Shown: positions 51,119-58,529 of the stretch, in pieces | Position numbering within the stretch: position 1 is the first letter of the stretch | Layout of the letters: every line of letters starts with the position of its first letter | Source: Pseudomonas aylmerensis | Lineage (GTDB): Bacteria > Pseudomonadota > Gammaproteobacteria > Pseudomonadales > Pseudomonadaceae | DNA length: 64,000 nt | Assembly: GCF_001702265.1 (NCBI RefSeq) | Contig: NZ_MAUE01000024.1 | Location: 19,197 to 83,196 of the forward strand | Direction: 5' to 3' | The notes under the pieces: model-generated | Database searches by the model: none | The model's input: only the letters and a program-made list of their open reading frames with translations | Told to the model about the DNA's origin: nothing | Program-made: the position numbers and the translations under genes

Positions 51119-52000
51119 GTGATTCAATTGCAGTTAGAGACAGCGAGCGTTTGCGACAAGTGGAATGAAGTCAGGCAAAGCGTAGGAGGGGCGTTGAGCT
51201 GGCCTGATGCGTTATTGCCACACTCCCCGGGTGTTAATCGTAAGCGTCCGCCGATGTGCAACGAAGTCCACCGTTTTGAGGTTTTTATCCAGGCGCACGT
51301 CTGTTTCGGCCCATTCGCCCCCACCTTTTTGGCGCAAGCCGCCGTTGCGGCGGTCTCGGCGCTCATCCTGCTGGGTGTGAAGCTGCCGATGCCAACAGCT
51401 GAAGAGCTTGGAGGAGGGCGCCCACTCGGGCTGATTGCGCGGCAGCCGCGTTTCATCGCTGCCGCGACGTGCGGTGCGGCGTCCTACATGCTGATGAATT
51501 TCCTGATGACGGCAGCGCCGCTGGCCATGCACCTCTGCGGGCATTCGCAGGCCTCGGCCAACCTGGGACTGCAATGGCACGTCATCGCCATGTACGCACC
51601 CAGCTTCTTCACTGGCCACCTCATCACGCGGTTCGGTGCCGTTCGTGTTGCAGTAGCCGGCCTGGCGTTAACGGGGCTTTCTGCTGCAGTTGGACTTGGC
51701 GGGACCGAGGTGATGCATTTTGACGGCTCGCTGATCCTGCTGGGGCTGGGTTGGAATTTCGGCTTCCTGGGCGCGTCCGTACTGGTGCTGGAATGCCATC
51801 GGCCCGAAGAGAAGACGCGTCTTCAATCGCTCAATGATTTCATCGTGTTCGGCGTGATGGCGATCGGGTCTTTTTCATCGGGTGGGCTGCTGTCGGTATA
51901 TGGCTGGAACACAGTGTTGTGGGTGTCGTTTTTACCGCTTGTATTGGCTGTCGTCGCGCTGGCACTGACTATCCCCAAGTACAAGGGCCTGTCGGTTTGA
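51119..52000 (+). pseudogene. Remnant of an MFS transporter (C-terminal half)
   Basis: An open frame of 293 codons. Residues from about 60 onward are clearly MFS: FLAQAAVAAVSALILLGVKL, ATCGAASYMLMNFLMTAAPLAMHLCG, WHVIAMYAPSFFTGHLITRFGAVRVAVAGLA and FGFLGASVLVLECHRPEEKTRLQSLNDF. This covers roughly TM6 to TM12. The first 60 residues are not transporter-like (Cys/Pro/Arg-rich) and have no SD, so the N-terminal half has been lost and replaced by unrelated DNA. An IS3 transposase fragment begins directly after the stop. Probably non-functional. Confidence 0.75.
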
Positions 52001-52174
52001 TACGCCTGGTTGTCTGAGCCGCAATCTGTACGCGCCAAAGACGACCAGCAACTGGTGGATCTGATCAAGCATTCCTGGCTGCAGAGCGACGGCGTTTATA
52101 GCTATTGCAAAATCCAAAAAGACCTGCGCGAGGTCGGTGAGGATTGTGGCCGTCATCGTGTAGCGAGCGTATGA
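52001..52174 (+). mobile_element. IS3-family transposase fragment
   Basis: Without an ATG, the frame from 52001 encodes YAWLSEPQSVRAKDDQQLVD, then LIKHSWLQSDGVYSYCKIQ and RHRVAS before a stop at 52172-52174. This is the start of the OrfB region of IS3-type transposases (WLxSxxxYGxRxIxxxL...GRHRVxR), about 57 residues, lacking the DDE core. Neither the rest of the element nor clear terminal inverted repeats were found. It is a scar of an insertion that bounds the truncated MFS gene. Confidence 0.8.
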
Positions 52175-52841
52175 AGGCTGGTTGTATTTGGCGGTGGTGT
52201 TGGATATGTGTTCTCGTGAGGTCGTTGACTGGTCAATGACAGCGAAAATGACCAGTTGAAAAAGTACAGTGTCAGCTTTGCCCGTTGAGATAGTAGACGT
52301 AAAAAAGACTTCGCCGAATCAGTGCCCTAGAAAGCTCATGAACATCGCTAACATGATATGTGATTTAACAAGTGGGCGATGTCAGATGTTCATAAGCAGA
52401 TCAGTAAGCCAAGAATGCTTGCCCAGCGCCCATGAAATTAACGCGCCTGTTCATCGATCGATGTTCACAGACCTAGTTTCCCAACCCACTTGGCCTCGTA
52501 GCCTCAATCTCTAACGGTCCCAATGTCCCGCAGCATTAATAGCTGGGGCGCTTCGGAGAAGGAGGTGTGCACCCACAGTGTAATTCTCCGATTACGAATG
52601 GTGCCTCAGGCGTAGGGCTTCTTGGCGAACTGTGCAGCAGCCATTCCTTGTGTCGTGGTTTGCTACAAGGGCTACCAGGCGTCGAGTGGAGCGACGGTCA
52701 ATCTCTTTCTCAGCGCAAATAGTCCAGAGCTTGATCTGCCAGCATCGTTATCAGTGATAAACAACGTTTGCGTTCTAGCGTGCCGCCTTGGTAAGCCATA
52801 TGCTTGGCCTCAGGCCGATAGTCGTTAGGTGAGGAGCAGTA
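52175..52841. other. Gene-poor left edge of the accessory island
   Basis: 667 bp with no convincing gene. It contains ACTGGTCA/TGACCAGT arms (52228-52235 and 52249-52256) that look like a small hairpin or a decayed IS end, the left direct repeat (52278-52370), and ATGAACATC/GATGTTCAT arms at 52338-52346 and 52385-52393. Short reading frames across it overlap the repeats and have no SD. Composition is more AT-rich than the flanking core genome. Confidence 0.55.
52278..52370 (+). repeat. Left imperfect direct repeat bounding the island (pairs with 61261-61354)
   Basis: Aligns in the same orientation with 61261-61354; I count about 70 identities in 94 columns with one gap. Longest shared blocks are CCCGTTGAGA, CGAATCAGT, TGAACATC and TTTAACA. 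The two copies lie about 9 kb apart and enclose the NADAR to DUF2971 genes. Not recognised as a known IS end or tRNA fragment. Confidence 0.7.
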
Positions 52842-53354
52842 ATGCAGGAAATTCGGTTCTACCGTGCAAATGAAAAGCCTTATGGGGCTTTAAGCAACCT
52901 GTATAAGCGCGAAGTGTTGTTTGAGGATGTCTTGTATCCCACCTCCGAGCACGCTTACCAAGCGGGCAAGCCTCGCAAGGAAACCGTGCGGGATTGGATC
53001 CTTGCAGCTCCATCGCCAGCGCTAGTGGCAATGGCTGCTCACGGTCTTTACTGGTGGGACATCCGCCCGGGCTGGTCGAAAGTTAAATTTGAGCGCATGC
53101 GAGCCATTCTCCTGGCCAAGTTCACTCAGCATGAGGATCTGAAAGCGCTCCTGCTTTCTACCGGTGAGGCCCGACTCGTCGAGTCGGCCACTGTTGATAA
53201 CGAGGTCAACAGGACTTGGGGGGAGGTCAATGGCAAGGGCAAGAACATGCTCGGCGTGCTGCTGATGGAGGTTCGCGACGAGCTTCTCAAGGCAGAAGCA
53301 AAGCCAGTAAGAGCTGTTAAAAAAACGCGGAAAGTTGATGTATCAGTCGACTAA
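52842..53354 (+). CDS. NADAR-domain protein (YbiA-like N-glycosidase family)
   Basis: 170 aa from ATG 52842, with GAGGAG 6 nt upstream. The NADAR fold is evident: IRFYRANEKPYGALSNLYKR, LYPTSEHAYQAGKPRKETVR (the SEHAxQA signature, about residues 37-46), WSKVKFERMRAILLAKFTQH and NRTWGEVNGKGKNMLGVLLME. Members cleave N-glycosidic bonds, as in riboflavin-pathway intermediates (YbiA), and some remove ADP-ribose from guanine in DarT systems. A Lys/Arg-rich tail (KPVRAVKKTRKVDV) ends the protein. It converges with the PfkB gene with a single base between the stop codons, so it is part of the same island though on the other strand. Confidence 0.88.
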   Translation: MQEIRFYRANEKPYGALSNLYKREVLFEDVLYPTSEHAYQAGKPRKETVRDWILAAPSPALVAMAAHGLYWWDIRPGWSKVKFERMRAILLAKFTQHEDLKALLLSTGEARLVESATVDNEVNRTWGEVNGKGKNMLGVLLMEVRDELLKAEAKPVRAVKKTRKVDVSVD

Positions 53355-53355
53355 A

Positions 53356-54423
53356 TCAGCGGGCCTGACAGCACACTTCAAGCGGGTCCGTGCTACTGAC
53401 CGCGATGGTGTGTGCCTTCTGCCAGGCAAGCTTCCCAAGTTGCGAGGCTGTCGCTGGTCCGCTTGAATGATTATCGCGGCCAGTGCACAGCTGCTGGGCA
53501 AACGAAAGAATCTCGTCGGGTGTAAGAACCCCCAGCAGCCCTCGAGCGCCTCGGGTTAGGCAGTTCATTGAAGAAAGCGCCTGACCAAACGCCAGCGCGT
53601 GTTCCACTTCGCTTTCCTTGAGGTCATTCCAGGCGTGCACGCGGTTTTGCTGTAGGGAGTAAACCAATCCAGCGGTGCACCAGTCACCTGCACCGGCAGT
53701 GTCTTCAATCTCCGGCAGGCGAAAGGCTGACAGTTGGCGCCATGAACCGCCGGAGGTTGGACCGCGGAAGCGCAGGCCACGTGGGCCTAGAGTCTGGATT
53801 TCAACCAGAATGGAGCTGGGGAGTGGTCGCGAAAACGAATGGAAGCGTTCATCCGCGTATTTGATGATGTGGACGTTCTGAAGAATTGCGGAAAAAAGAT
53901 CTTCATCGTCGCCGGCAGTAGAGGGCTCGAAGACGACCAAGGCTCCAGACTCATAATAGGACTTGGCTAGCTCATAGCCTGCCTTGGTAGGCCGATCAAG
54001 ATAGAACACATCGGTCGTTGATTGCCCGTGCAGAGCTTTGTTGACAATGCGGTCATCACACTCGACTACAGGGTAATGCTTCTTACCACAGCACGGGCAA
54101 CTGAAGCTAAAGCGGTGTGTCGGAGAGCTACCAATTTGATGCGCTAATTGATGCTGGTAGATCACATTCGTGCGTTGGGAGCTGGAAAAATCTACGAATC
54201 GGAGATCTGCCCCAATGGCTTGAAGTTCATTGCAGAGTCGTTCGCCGGCAGGGTCTTGGCCAAAGCTTGCAACAGGCGTAGCGGCCCAACCCAGGGAACC
54301 CAGGATGGACAAAACGTTACCTGTCGACCCACCTAGTGCAGAACCCAAGCGGCGAGAGTCCGCTCCTAAAATCACGTCCAAGGCAAAGAGCCCGGTACCG
54401 ACGATTCGATTCTGCTGCCACAT
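53356..54423 (-). CDS. PfkB/ribokinase-family carbohydrate kinase with a zinc-finger-like insert
   Basis: 355 aa. PfkB features: VGTGLFALDVILG at the start, GGSTGNVLSILGSLGW (substrate glycines, about residues 31-46), and the C-terminal anion hole and catalytic Asp in IEDTAGAGDWCTAGLVYSL (about 240-258). Between them is an unusual insert, FSFSCPCCGKKHYPVVECDD (about residues 105-124), with CPxCG-type cysteines that could bind zinc. The family phosphorylates ribose, fructose, nucleosides or other sugars with ATP. It is the last gene of the five-gene operon. Together with PRTase, SIS and HAD activities it points to ribose-phosphate or nucleoside chemistry; substrate unknown. Confidence 0.87.
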   Translation of the reverse strand: MWQQNRIVGTGLFALDVILGADSRRLGSALGGSTGNVLSILGSLGWAATPVASFGQDPAGERLCNELQAIGADLRFVDFSSSQRTNVIYQHQLAHQIGSSPTHRFSFSCPCCGKKHYPVVECDDRIVNKALHGQSTTDVFYLDRPTKAGYELAKSYYESGALVVFEPSTAGDDEDLFSAILQNVHIIKYADERFHSFSRPLPSSILVEIQTLGPRGLRFRGPTSGGSWRQLSAFRLPEIEDTAGAGDWCTAGLVYSLQQNRVHAWNDLKESEVEHALAFGQALSSMNCLTRGARGLLGVLTPDEILSFAQQLCTGRDNHSSGPATASQLGKLAWQKAHTIAVSSTDPLEVCCQAR

Positions 54424-54451
54424 ACATCCTCCTCTCCATCTAGGGTAACCC

Positions 54452-55495
54452 TTACAGATGGCGTAACCAAGCGTGCCACATGCGGTCTGGCATCTCTGTT
54501 GAGACGGGTGGGACTATTTGCTGTTCACATCTATATCCCATCGTCTCCGAGTATACCACTGGAAGATCAAGCGCTATGGCGGCAAAAAGCATACCCAGGC
54601 TACCCATCTTGCTGCCGCTGGGCGACAAGATGGTACGTGGCGGGGTTTTTTGGAAGCCGTCCAGAGCAACTTCTCGGCCACAGTGAATGCGCTTGATCGT
54701 CTCGAACACATCCGTCGGATCTGACTCGTGTGCATAGATTATGTCGAGCAGGTTCACATCCCAATCTGAAAGAATCAGGTCATGAAATTCGCGCATAAGT
54801 TCATCGCCACGGCGAGGGTTCACTGCTGGGAAGGGGAGAATGGGGGCAACCTCGTCTGGACGTTCCTTACGAAAAATGCGCTCCAGCGAGTCATGGTTGT
54901 TCTCGGAAAGCTGAGGGATCCAAAGCTTGATCGCGTCTTTGACCTTATCGGTGTCCATATCTGCCTGGAAACCATGCATGTACTGCGGCGAGTCGGTGTA
55001 CATGGCAGTGGTCTTCAGCGGAGAGGCAATACGATCAGCGATCACTACATGAGCGCTGGTCTTACTCTCGTATGCTTGCTTCACCAAAGGGAAACAGACG
55101 CCCCTGGACATAGTGGTCGCATCCACAATCACGTCGGTATAGCAATTTGCCAGCCATTTATCGAAGGTTGTGGCTGCATTCCTGCCGGCTGTGCTAGCTG
55201 TATCATCCGCGATAACAAGGACAGATTCGAAGCTGAGCTTGTGCCGGCTCAGCATTTTCATCAGCTCCTGCCTATTTTGCTCTGCAGCCTGCTCAAGGAC
55301 CGGCGAAACCTCCGGGCGCTTTTCGATCAAGAAGAGAAAATCAAAGCACTCCAGATCGCAGATCATCCTTGGGAAGTACAGGCATGCGTCGTTGAAGCCC
55401 AGTGTGCCCACGAAAAGCGCTTTTTTGGGCAGAGTGAAGTAGCCGTTGAAAAACGCGTGACACTCCTCGGTGTCCTTGTGAGTAATCAAATTCAC
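54452..55495 (-). CDS. Unknown island protein, possible Rossmann-like sensor
   Basis: 347 aa; family not recognised. The start has a strand-helix pattern, KKALFVGTLGFNDACLYFP. The middle reads VIVDATTMSRGVCFPLVKQA, and the C-terminus has PSGSKMGSLGMLFAAIALDLPVVYSE (residues about 292-317). The last segment, a small-residue loop followed by helix and strand, recalls the ligand loop of CARF/SAVED-type sensors (GTK-like), but this is a weak visual likeness. There is no signal peptide or membrane helix. It starts 5 bp after the ATPase gene ends and precedes the PfkB gene by 28 bp, so it belongs to the operon core. Confidence 0.6.
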   Translation of the reverse strand: MNLITHKDTEECHAFFNGYFTLPKKALFVGTLGFNDACLYFPRMICDLECFDFLFLIEKRPEVSPVLEQAAEQNRQELMKMLSRHKLSFESVLVIADDTASTAGRNAATTFDKWLANCYTDVIVDATTMSRGVCFPLVKQAYESKTSAHVVIADRIASPLKTTAMYTDSPQYMHGFQADMDTDKVKDAIKLWIPQLSENNHDSLERIFRKERPDEVAPILPFPAVNPRRGDELMREFHDLILSDWDVNLLDIIYAHESDPTDVFETIKRIHCGREVALDGFQKTPPRTILSPSGSKMGSLGMLFAAIALDLPVVYSETMGYRCEQQIVPPVSTEMPDRMWHAWLRHL

Positions 55496-55500
55496 AATAC

Positions 55501-57399
55501 TTATTCCTTAAGCTGCGACTGCAGGCCAGATAGAGTGTCCTCAATGAAGCCACCGCGGCGCAGGGTCAAACCATAGGCGATGCTCGGAATAGCCCCGATC
55601 TCCAGGAGGCACCAAACCCGCCCTTTACATTTGTATTGTGGGACGAACACCAAGGCCTTATAGGCAAACGCAAAGTGAAGAACACGGGTAAGGCGTTCAG
55701 ATCGAGCAAGCACCTTGTCCATTTCTTCCTGAGGAATGCCAATTGCATTGGCCCCATGGTCGAGAGGGGCGTTGGGCAGTAGCGTCCGATCCAAACAGCG
55801 CTTCGCCATGCCGCCCAGAAGGTCTTTAACCAAAGCGTGATAAGGGAAGTCCCATTCGTCCATAATCTTCAGTGAGAGCTTTCGCAAAGCATCATGTTGA
55901 AGCTTGGCTGAAAGCTCTGGCTTCCTGTTTCTAACGACGCGGACAATCAGCTCGTCGATGAGGGATCCAGAAAGGCGAATGAACTGCTCAATGTTGTTGT
56001 TACTAGCCTCTGCGAGTTTGTCCATGCCGAAGTAATACGGCCGGCCAAACTCATGGAACAACTGCAAGCGAGCGCCCTCGAGCAGAGCAGGGCTGATGGT
56101 GCGATCACCTGTCAGCGGTTCATCTGTTGGATCGTCATCGAGCAGGCCAAGCTGAGGGGACCTATTCCATTCGCGTCTGAGTAGAATCCGGAAGGCTGCT
56201 AGAGCTTCGTCAGGTTGGGTTGTCTCTGGAATGCGAGCACTTAATGAGTCGATAACCGTTTTAGAAAGCCTCGACTCCTGCTGAAACTCCACCACGCTCT
56301 TGCGCAGTTGCTCAAGCTGAGACGCAGTCAAAGATACGTTGTTGTGATCAAGGATATTAGGGAGTGTCTTGATCGAACGGCGGGATAGCTCATTTATACC
56401 ATTGAGATACCGACTGCTGATATCTCGAGCGACGACCAAAAAACGTCTGGCGCTGCGATTGCTTGGTTGCATCAAGCGAAGAATGTAGTCTCGTCCACCT
56501 GTTGTGCCTGGTCGTTGCTCGCCATCTTCTATCACATCCTTGGCCATCGCATCTCGATAATCCTCAGGAGATACGACATCCGGACGGCACATCACCCAGC
56601 GGCCGATATTGATATTGCGGCGCTTCAGCCAGTCTCGTAGCTGAGCAAATTGGAGAGGGTGCAGTTCGTGGGCATCGTCGACGATGGCCATTGGCAGTAG
56701 GTCAACATACTCACCCGGCGTGCCGACGATCCAGTTCCTCACCCTGAATCGCTCTATGTATTCGAAGACGTCATATGACTCATTGATAATTTCTGCCAGG
56801 TCCTGCTCGCTGGGCGCTACAAGTGCAGTGATCACTTTGAACACCGCGAGCTCGATTCTCCGCGCATATTCCCGAAAATCACTGGGCGAATCGGCTTTAA
56901 GGACTTGACGCGCTGACTCCGAATCGCTGCCTATAACAATCTCGATTTGTTCGATGTCTAGCTCTTCGACAGTTTCAAGCTGTCGGAACCAACCTAAAAC
57001 CGCCTTGGACTGCACATAAGCACGGAGCAATGTCGCCCGGATAGGTTCTGAATACGGCAGATCCCAGATGCTGCGAAAGTTTGTGGTCATCGGTAAGCGA
57101 TAAGCTAACAGGGACGGCGTCCCATCCTTCAGGATGCTGAGCTGTGTAAGCGCTACAGCTAGCTCCTTATTGATCTCAACTGGGTCACGAGCGAGTGTTG
57201 CCAGGGAGTCAAATTCGATGACTCGGGCGATCGTGGTTTTGCCGCATCCTGGTGTTCCCACGACGATGCTGAGCTTTTCCAGCAACTCAACGCCATCAAG
57301 CGAGAAAAACTCAAGTAGCGGAGTGTGGCTAACCAGGGGTAGCAAAGTACTGGGTTCTGCCACGTACTCAGTAGCGCGCTTCTTAAACGGATTATCCAT
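55501..57399 (-). CDS. Large P-loop ATPase of the island operon
   Basis: 632 aa. Walker A is VVGTPGCGKTT (about residues 46-56) and Walker B MAIVDDAHELHPLQ (about residues 238-251), followed by RDWLKRRNINIGRWVMCRPD, a likely sensor-I strand. This gives an AAA+/STAND-like ATPase core of about 330 residues. The C-terminal 300 residues are helical without recognised repeats. No nuclease, TIR, HTH or membrane part is visible. It overlaps the PRTase gene by 8 bp, so the two products are probably made in fixed ratio and may form a complex. In defence operons such ATPases often act as sensor or scaffold; role here unknown. Confidence 0.8.
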   Translation of the reverse strand: MDNPFKKRATEYVAEPSTLLPLVSHTPLLEFFSLDGVELLEKLSIVVGTPGCGKTTIARVIEFDSLATLARDPVEINKELAVALTQLSILKDGTPSLLAYRLPMTTNFRSIWDLPYSEPIRATLLRAYVQSKAVLGWFRQLETVEELDIEQIEIVIGSDSESARQVLKADSPSDFREYARRIELAVFKVITALVAPSEQDLAEIINESYDVFEYIERFRVRNWIVGTPGEYVDLLPMAIVDDAHELHPLQFAQLRDWLKRRNINIGRWVMCRPDVVSPEDYRDAMAKDVIEDGEQRPGTTGGRDYILRLMQPSNRSARRFLVVARDISSRYLNGINELSRRSIKTLPNILDHNNVSLTASQLEQLRKSVVEFQQESRLSKTVIDSLSARIPETTQPDEALAAFRILLRREWNRSPQLGLLDDDPTDEPLTGDRTISPALLEGARLQLFHEFGRPYYFGMDKLAEASNNNIEQFIRLSGSLIDELIVRVVRNRKPELSAKLQHDALRKLSLKIMDEWDFPYHALVKDLLGGMAKRCLDRTLLPNAPLDHGANAIGIPQEEMDKVLARSERLTRVLHFAFAYKALVFVPQYKCKGRVWCLLEIGAIPSIAYGLTLRRGGFIEDTLSGLQSQLKE

Positions 57400-58510
57400 T
57401 GGTCGAATGCCGTTTGCGTCGAGCGAATAGTGGTTTCATTTTGTGCTGCTCGGCAAATTCACTCCCGGTTGAGTCAGCCCAGAGCAAGGCAATTGAATTA
57501 TTCGGTGTGTTGTGTTCGAGCACCAAAGGCAAACCGCAATCACTATAGCCAAACCATATGTTGTCCCCTACATGGTCATCTTGAATTCCTTTGTTGTAGT
57601 GGCATTTGATGAGGTCGATCAGCTCTGGCGGGGGAGTCTGATCATCAACCACAATGCTTTGCGGGAGCACGTAAGAAAATGTGGCGTTGTAGCTGAACTC
57701 CGGATGGTCTCCACCGAACCGTGCTAGCCGATCATTAATCGCCTGTTCAGCCTGGAACGATGCCAAGTGATGGTGCGCATAGAGATGGCATTTTTCAGCA
57801 AGAATATCGCCGATTTTTTCGCGATTGACATTATAGAACTTGCTTATTTTGCCTTTCCAGATCTGTTCTTCATCGTCAAATCGGAGAAGGGAGTCGCCCG
57901 AGCCTGAAAAGTCATCCACTAGACATATTGATTCAAACGAAGCGGGTTCGTCTTGATAGTTGTGTTTGTCCAACCACTCTCTGAGTTCCTTGATAAGGCT
58001 CTTCCATTTCTGGCTGGACATTTCGCTGAAGGGAACAACTTGCTCGTTAGAGATCTTGCCCTCGTTGTAGCGACGGAAGACATCAATACGTGCACCGTCG
58101 CTTAAGCCTACAAAGAGTGTTCGACGTCGAAGAAGGCAAAGCCGCCGACCGGCAGCCGGATTAGTCCACGTTTCGTAGAACTGAACGCCTAACTCCATCG
58201 CAACCTGCTTGCGCATGAATCTGTCTAGCTCCGGCATCATCAGACTCACCAAGTGATGCATCTCTCGCTGCGTGATGTATACCAGACGCTCCTTAATAAT
58301 GCTGAACGCGACCCGCCTTTGTGCGACGTGCTGAAACTGGCTTAACCAATTCAGCAGGGCGACATGGAAGCGTGAGGCCGGCTGAAACCCCTGATAGCCA
58401 TCGTACTTGTGGGTGATCATCAACTGAAGTGCAGAGAACTCTTCTGTTGCCTCTTCGTCAGTCCAGTCCAGTTGTACAGCTAACAACCTCAGGGCAATTT
58501 TACTCTTCAA
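57392..58510 (-). CDS. Phosphoribosyltransferase-like protein (type I PRTase fold)
   Basis: 372 aa from TTG 58510, with AAGGAAGG 6 nt upstream; a longer frame to 58609 lies inside the preceding gene. The PRPP-binding loop is explicit: ESICLVDDFSGSGDSLLRF (about residues 193-211), matching the V-D-D-x-x-x-T/S-G pattern of PRTases. The N-terminal 150 residues are helical and unassigned. It resembles phosphoribosyltransferase clades reported in prokaryotic conflict operons (PRTase-CE), as far as I recall. It would transfer or remove a 5-phosphoribosyl group from PRPP. It sits 19 bp after the SIS-HAD gene and overlaps the ATPase gene. Acceptor unknown. Confidence 0.8.
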   Translation of the reverse strand: MKSKIALRLLAVQLDWTDEEATEEFSALQLMITHKYDGYQGFQPASRFHVALLNWLSQFQHVAQRRVAFSIIKERLVYITQREMHHLVSLMMPELDRFMRKQVAMELGVQFYETWTNPAAGRRLCLLRRRTLFVGLSDGARIDVFRRYNEGKISNEQVVPFSEMSSQKWKSLIKELREWLDKHNYQDEPASFESICLVDDFSGSGDSLLRFDDEEQIWKGKISKFYNVNREKIGDILAEKCHLYAHHHLASFQAEQAINDRLARFGGDHPEFSYNATFSYVLPQSIVVDDQTPPPELIDLIKCHYNKGIQDDHVGDNIWFGYSDCGLPLVLEHNTPNNSIALLWADSTGSEFAEQHKMKPLFARRKRHSTNG

Positions 58511-58529
58511 GTAATACCTTCCTTGGAGA

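Noticed and set aside
51119..51300. Intact MFS transporter starting at 51119
   Set aside because: The first 60 residues are not hydrophobic or MFS-like and no SD is present; only the C-terminal half is recognisable, so it is listed as a pseudogene.
52228..52256. IS21-type terminal sequence
   Set aside because: The ACTGGTCA/TGACCAGT arms resemble such ends only loosely and no istAB genes or second end were found.
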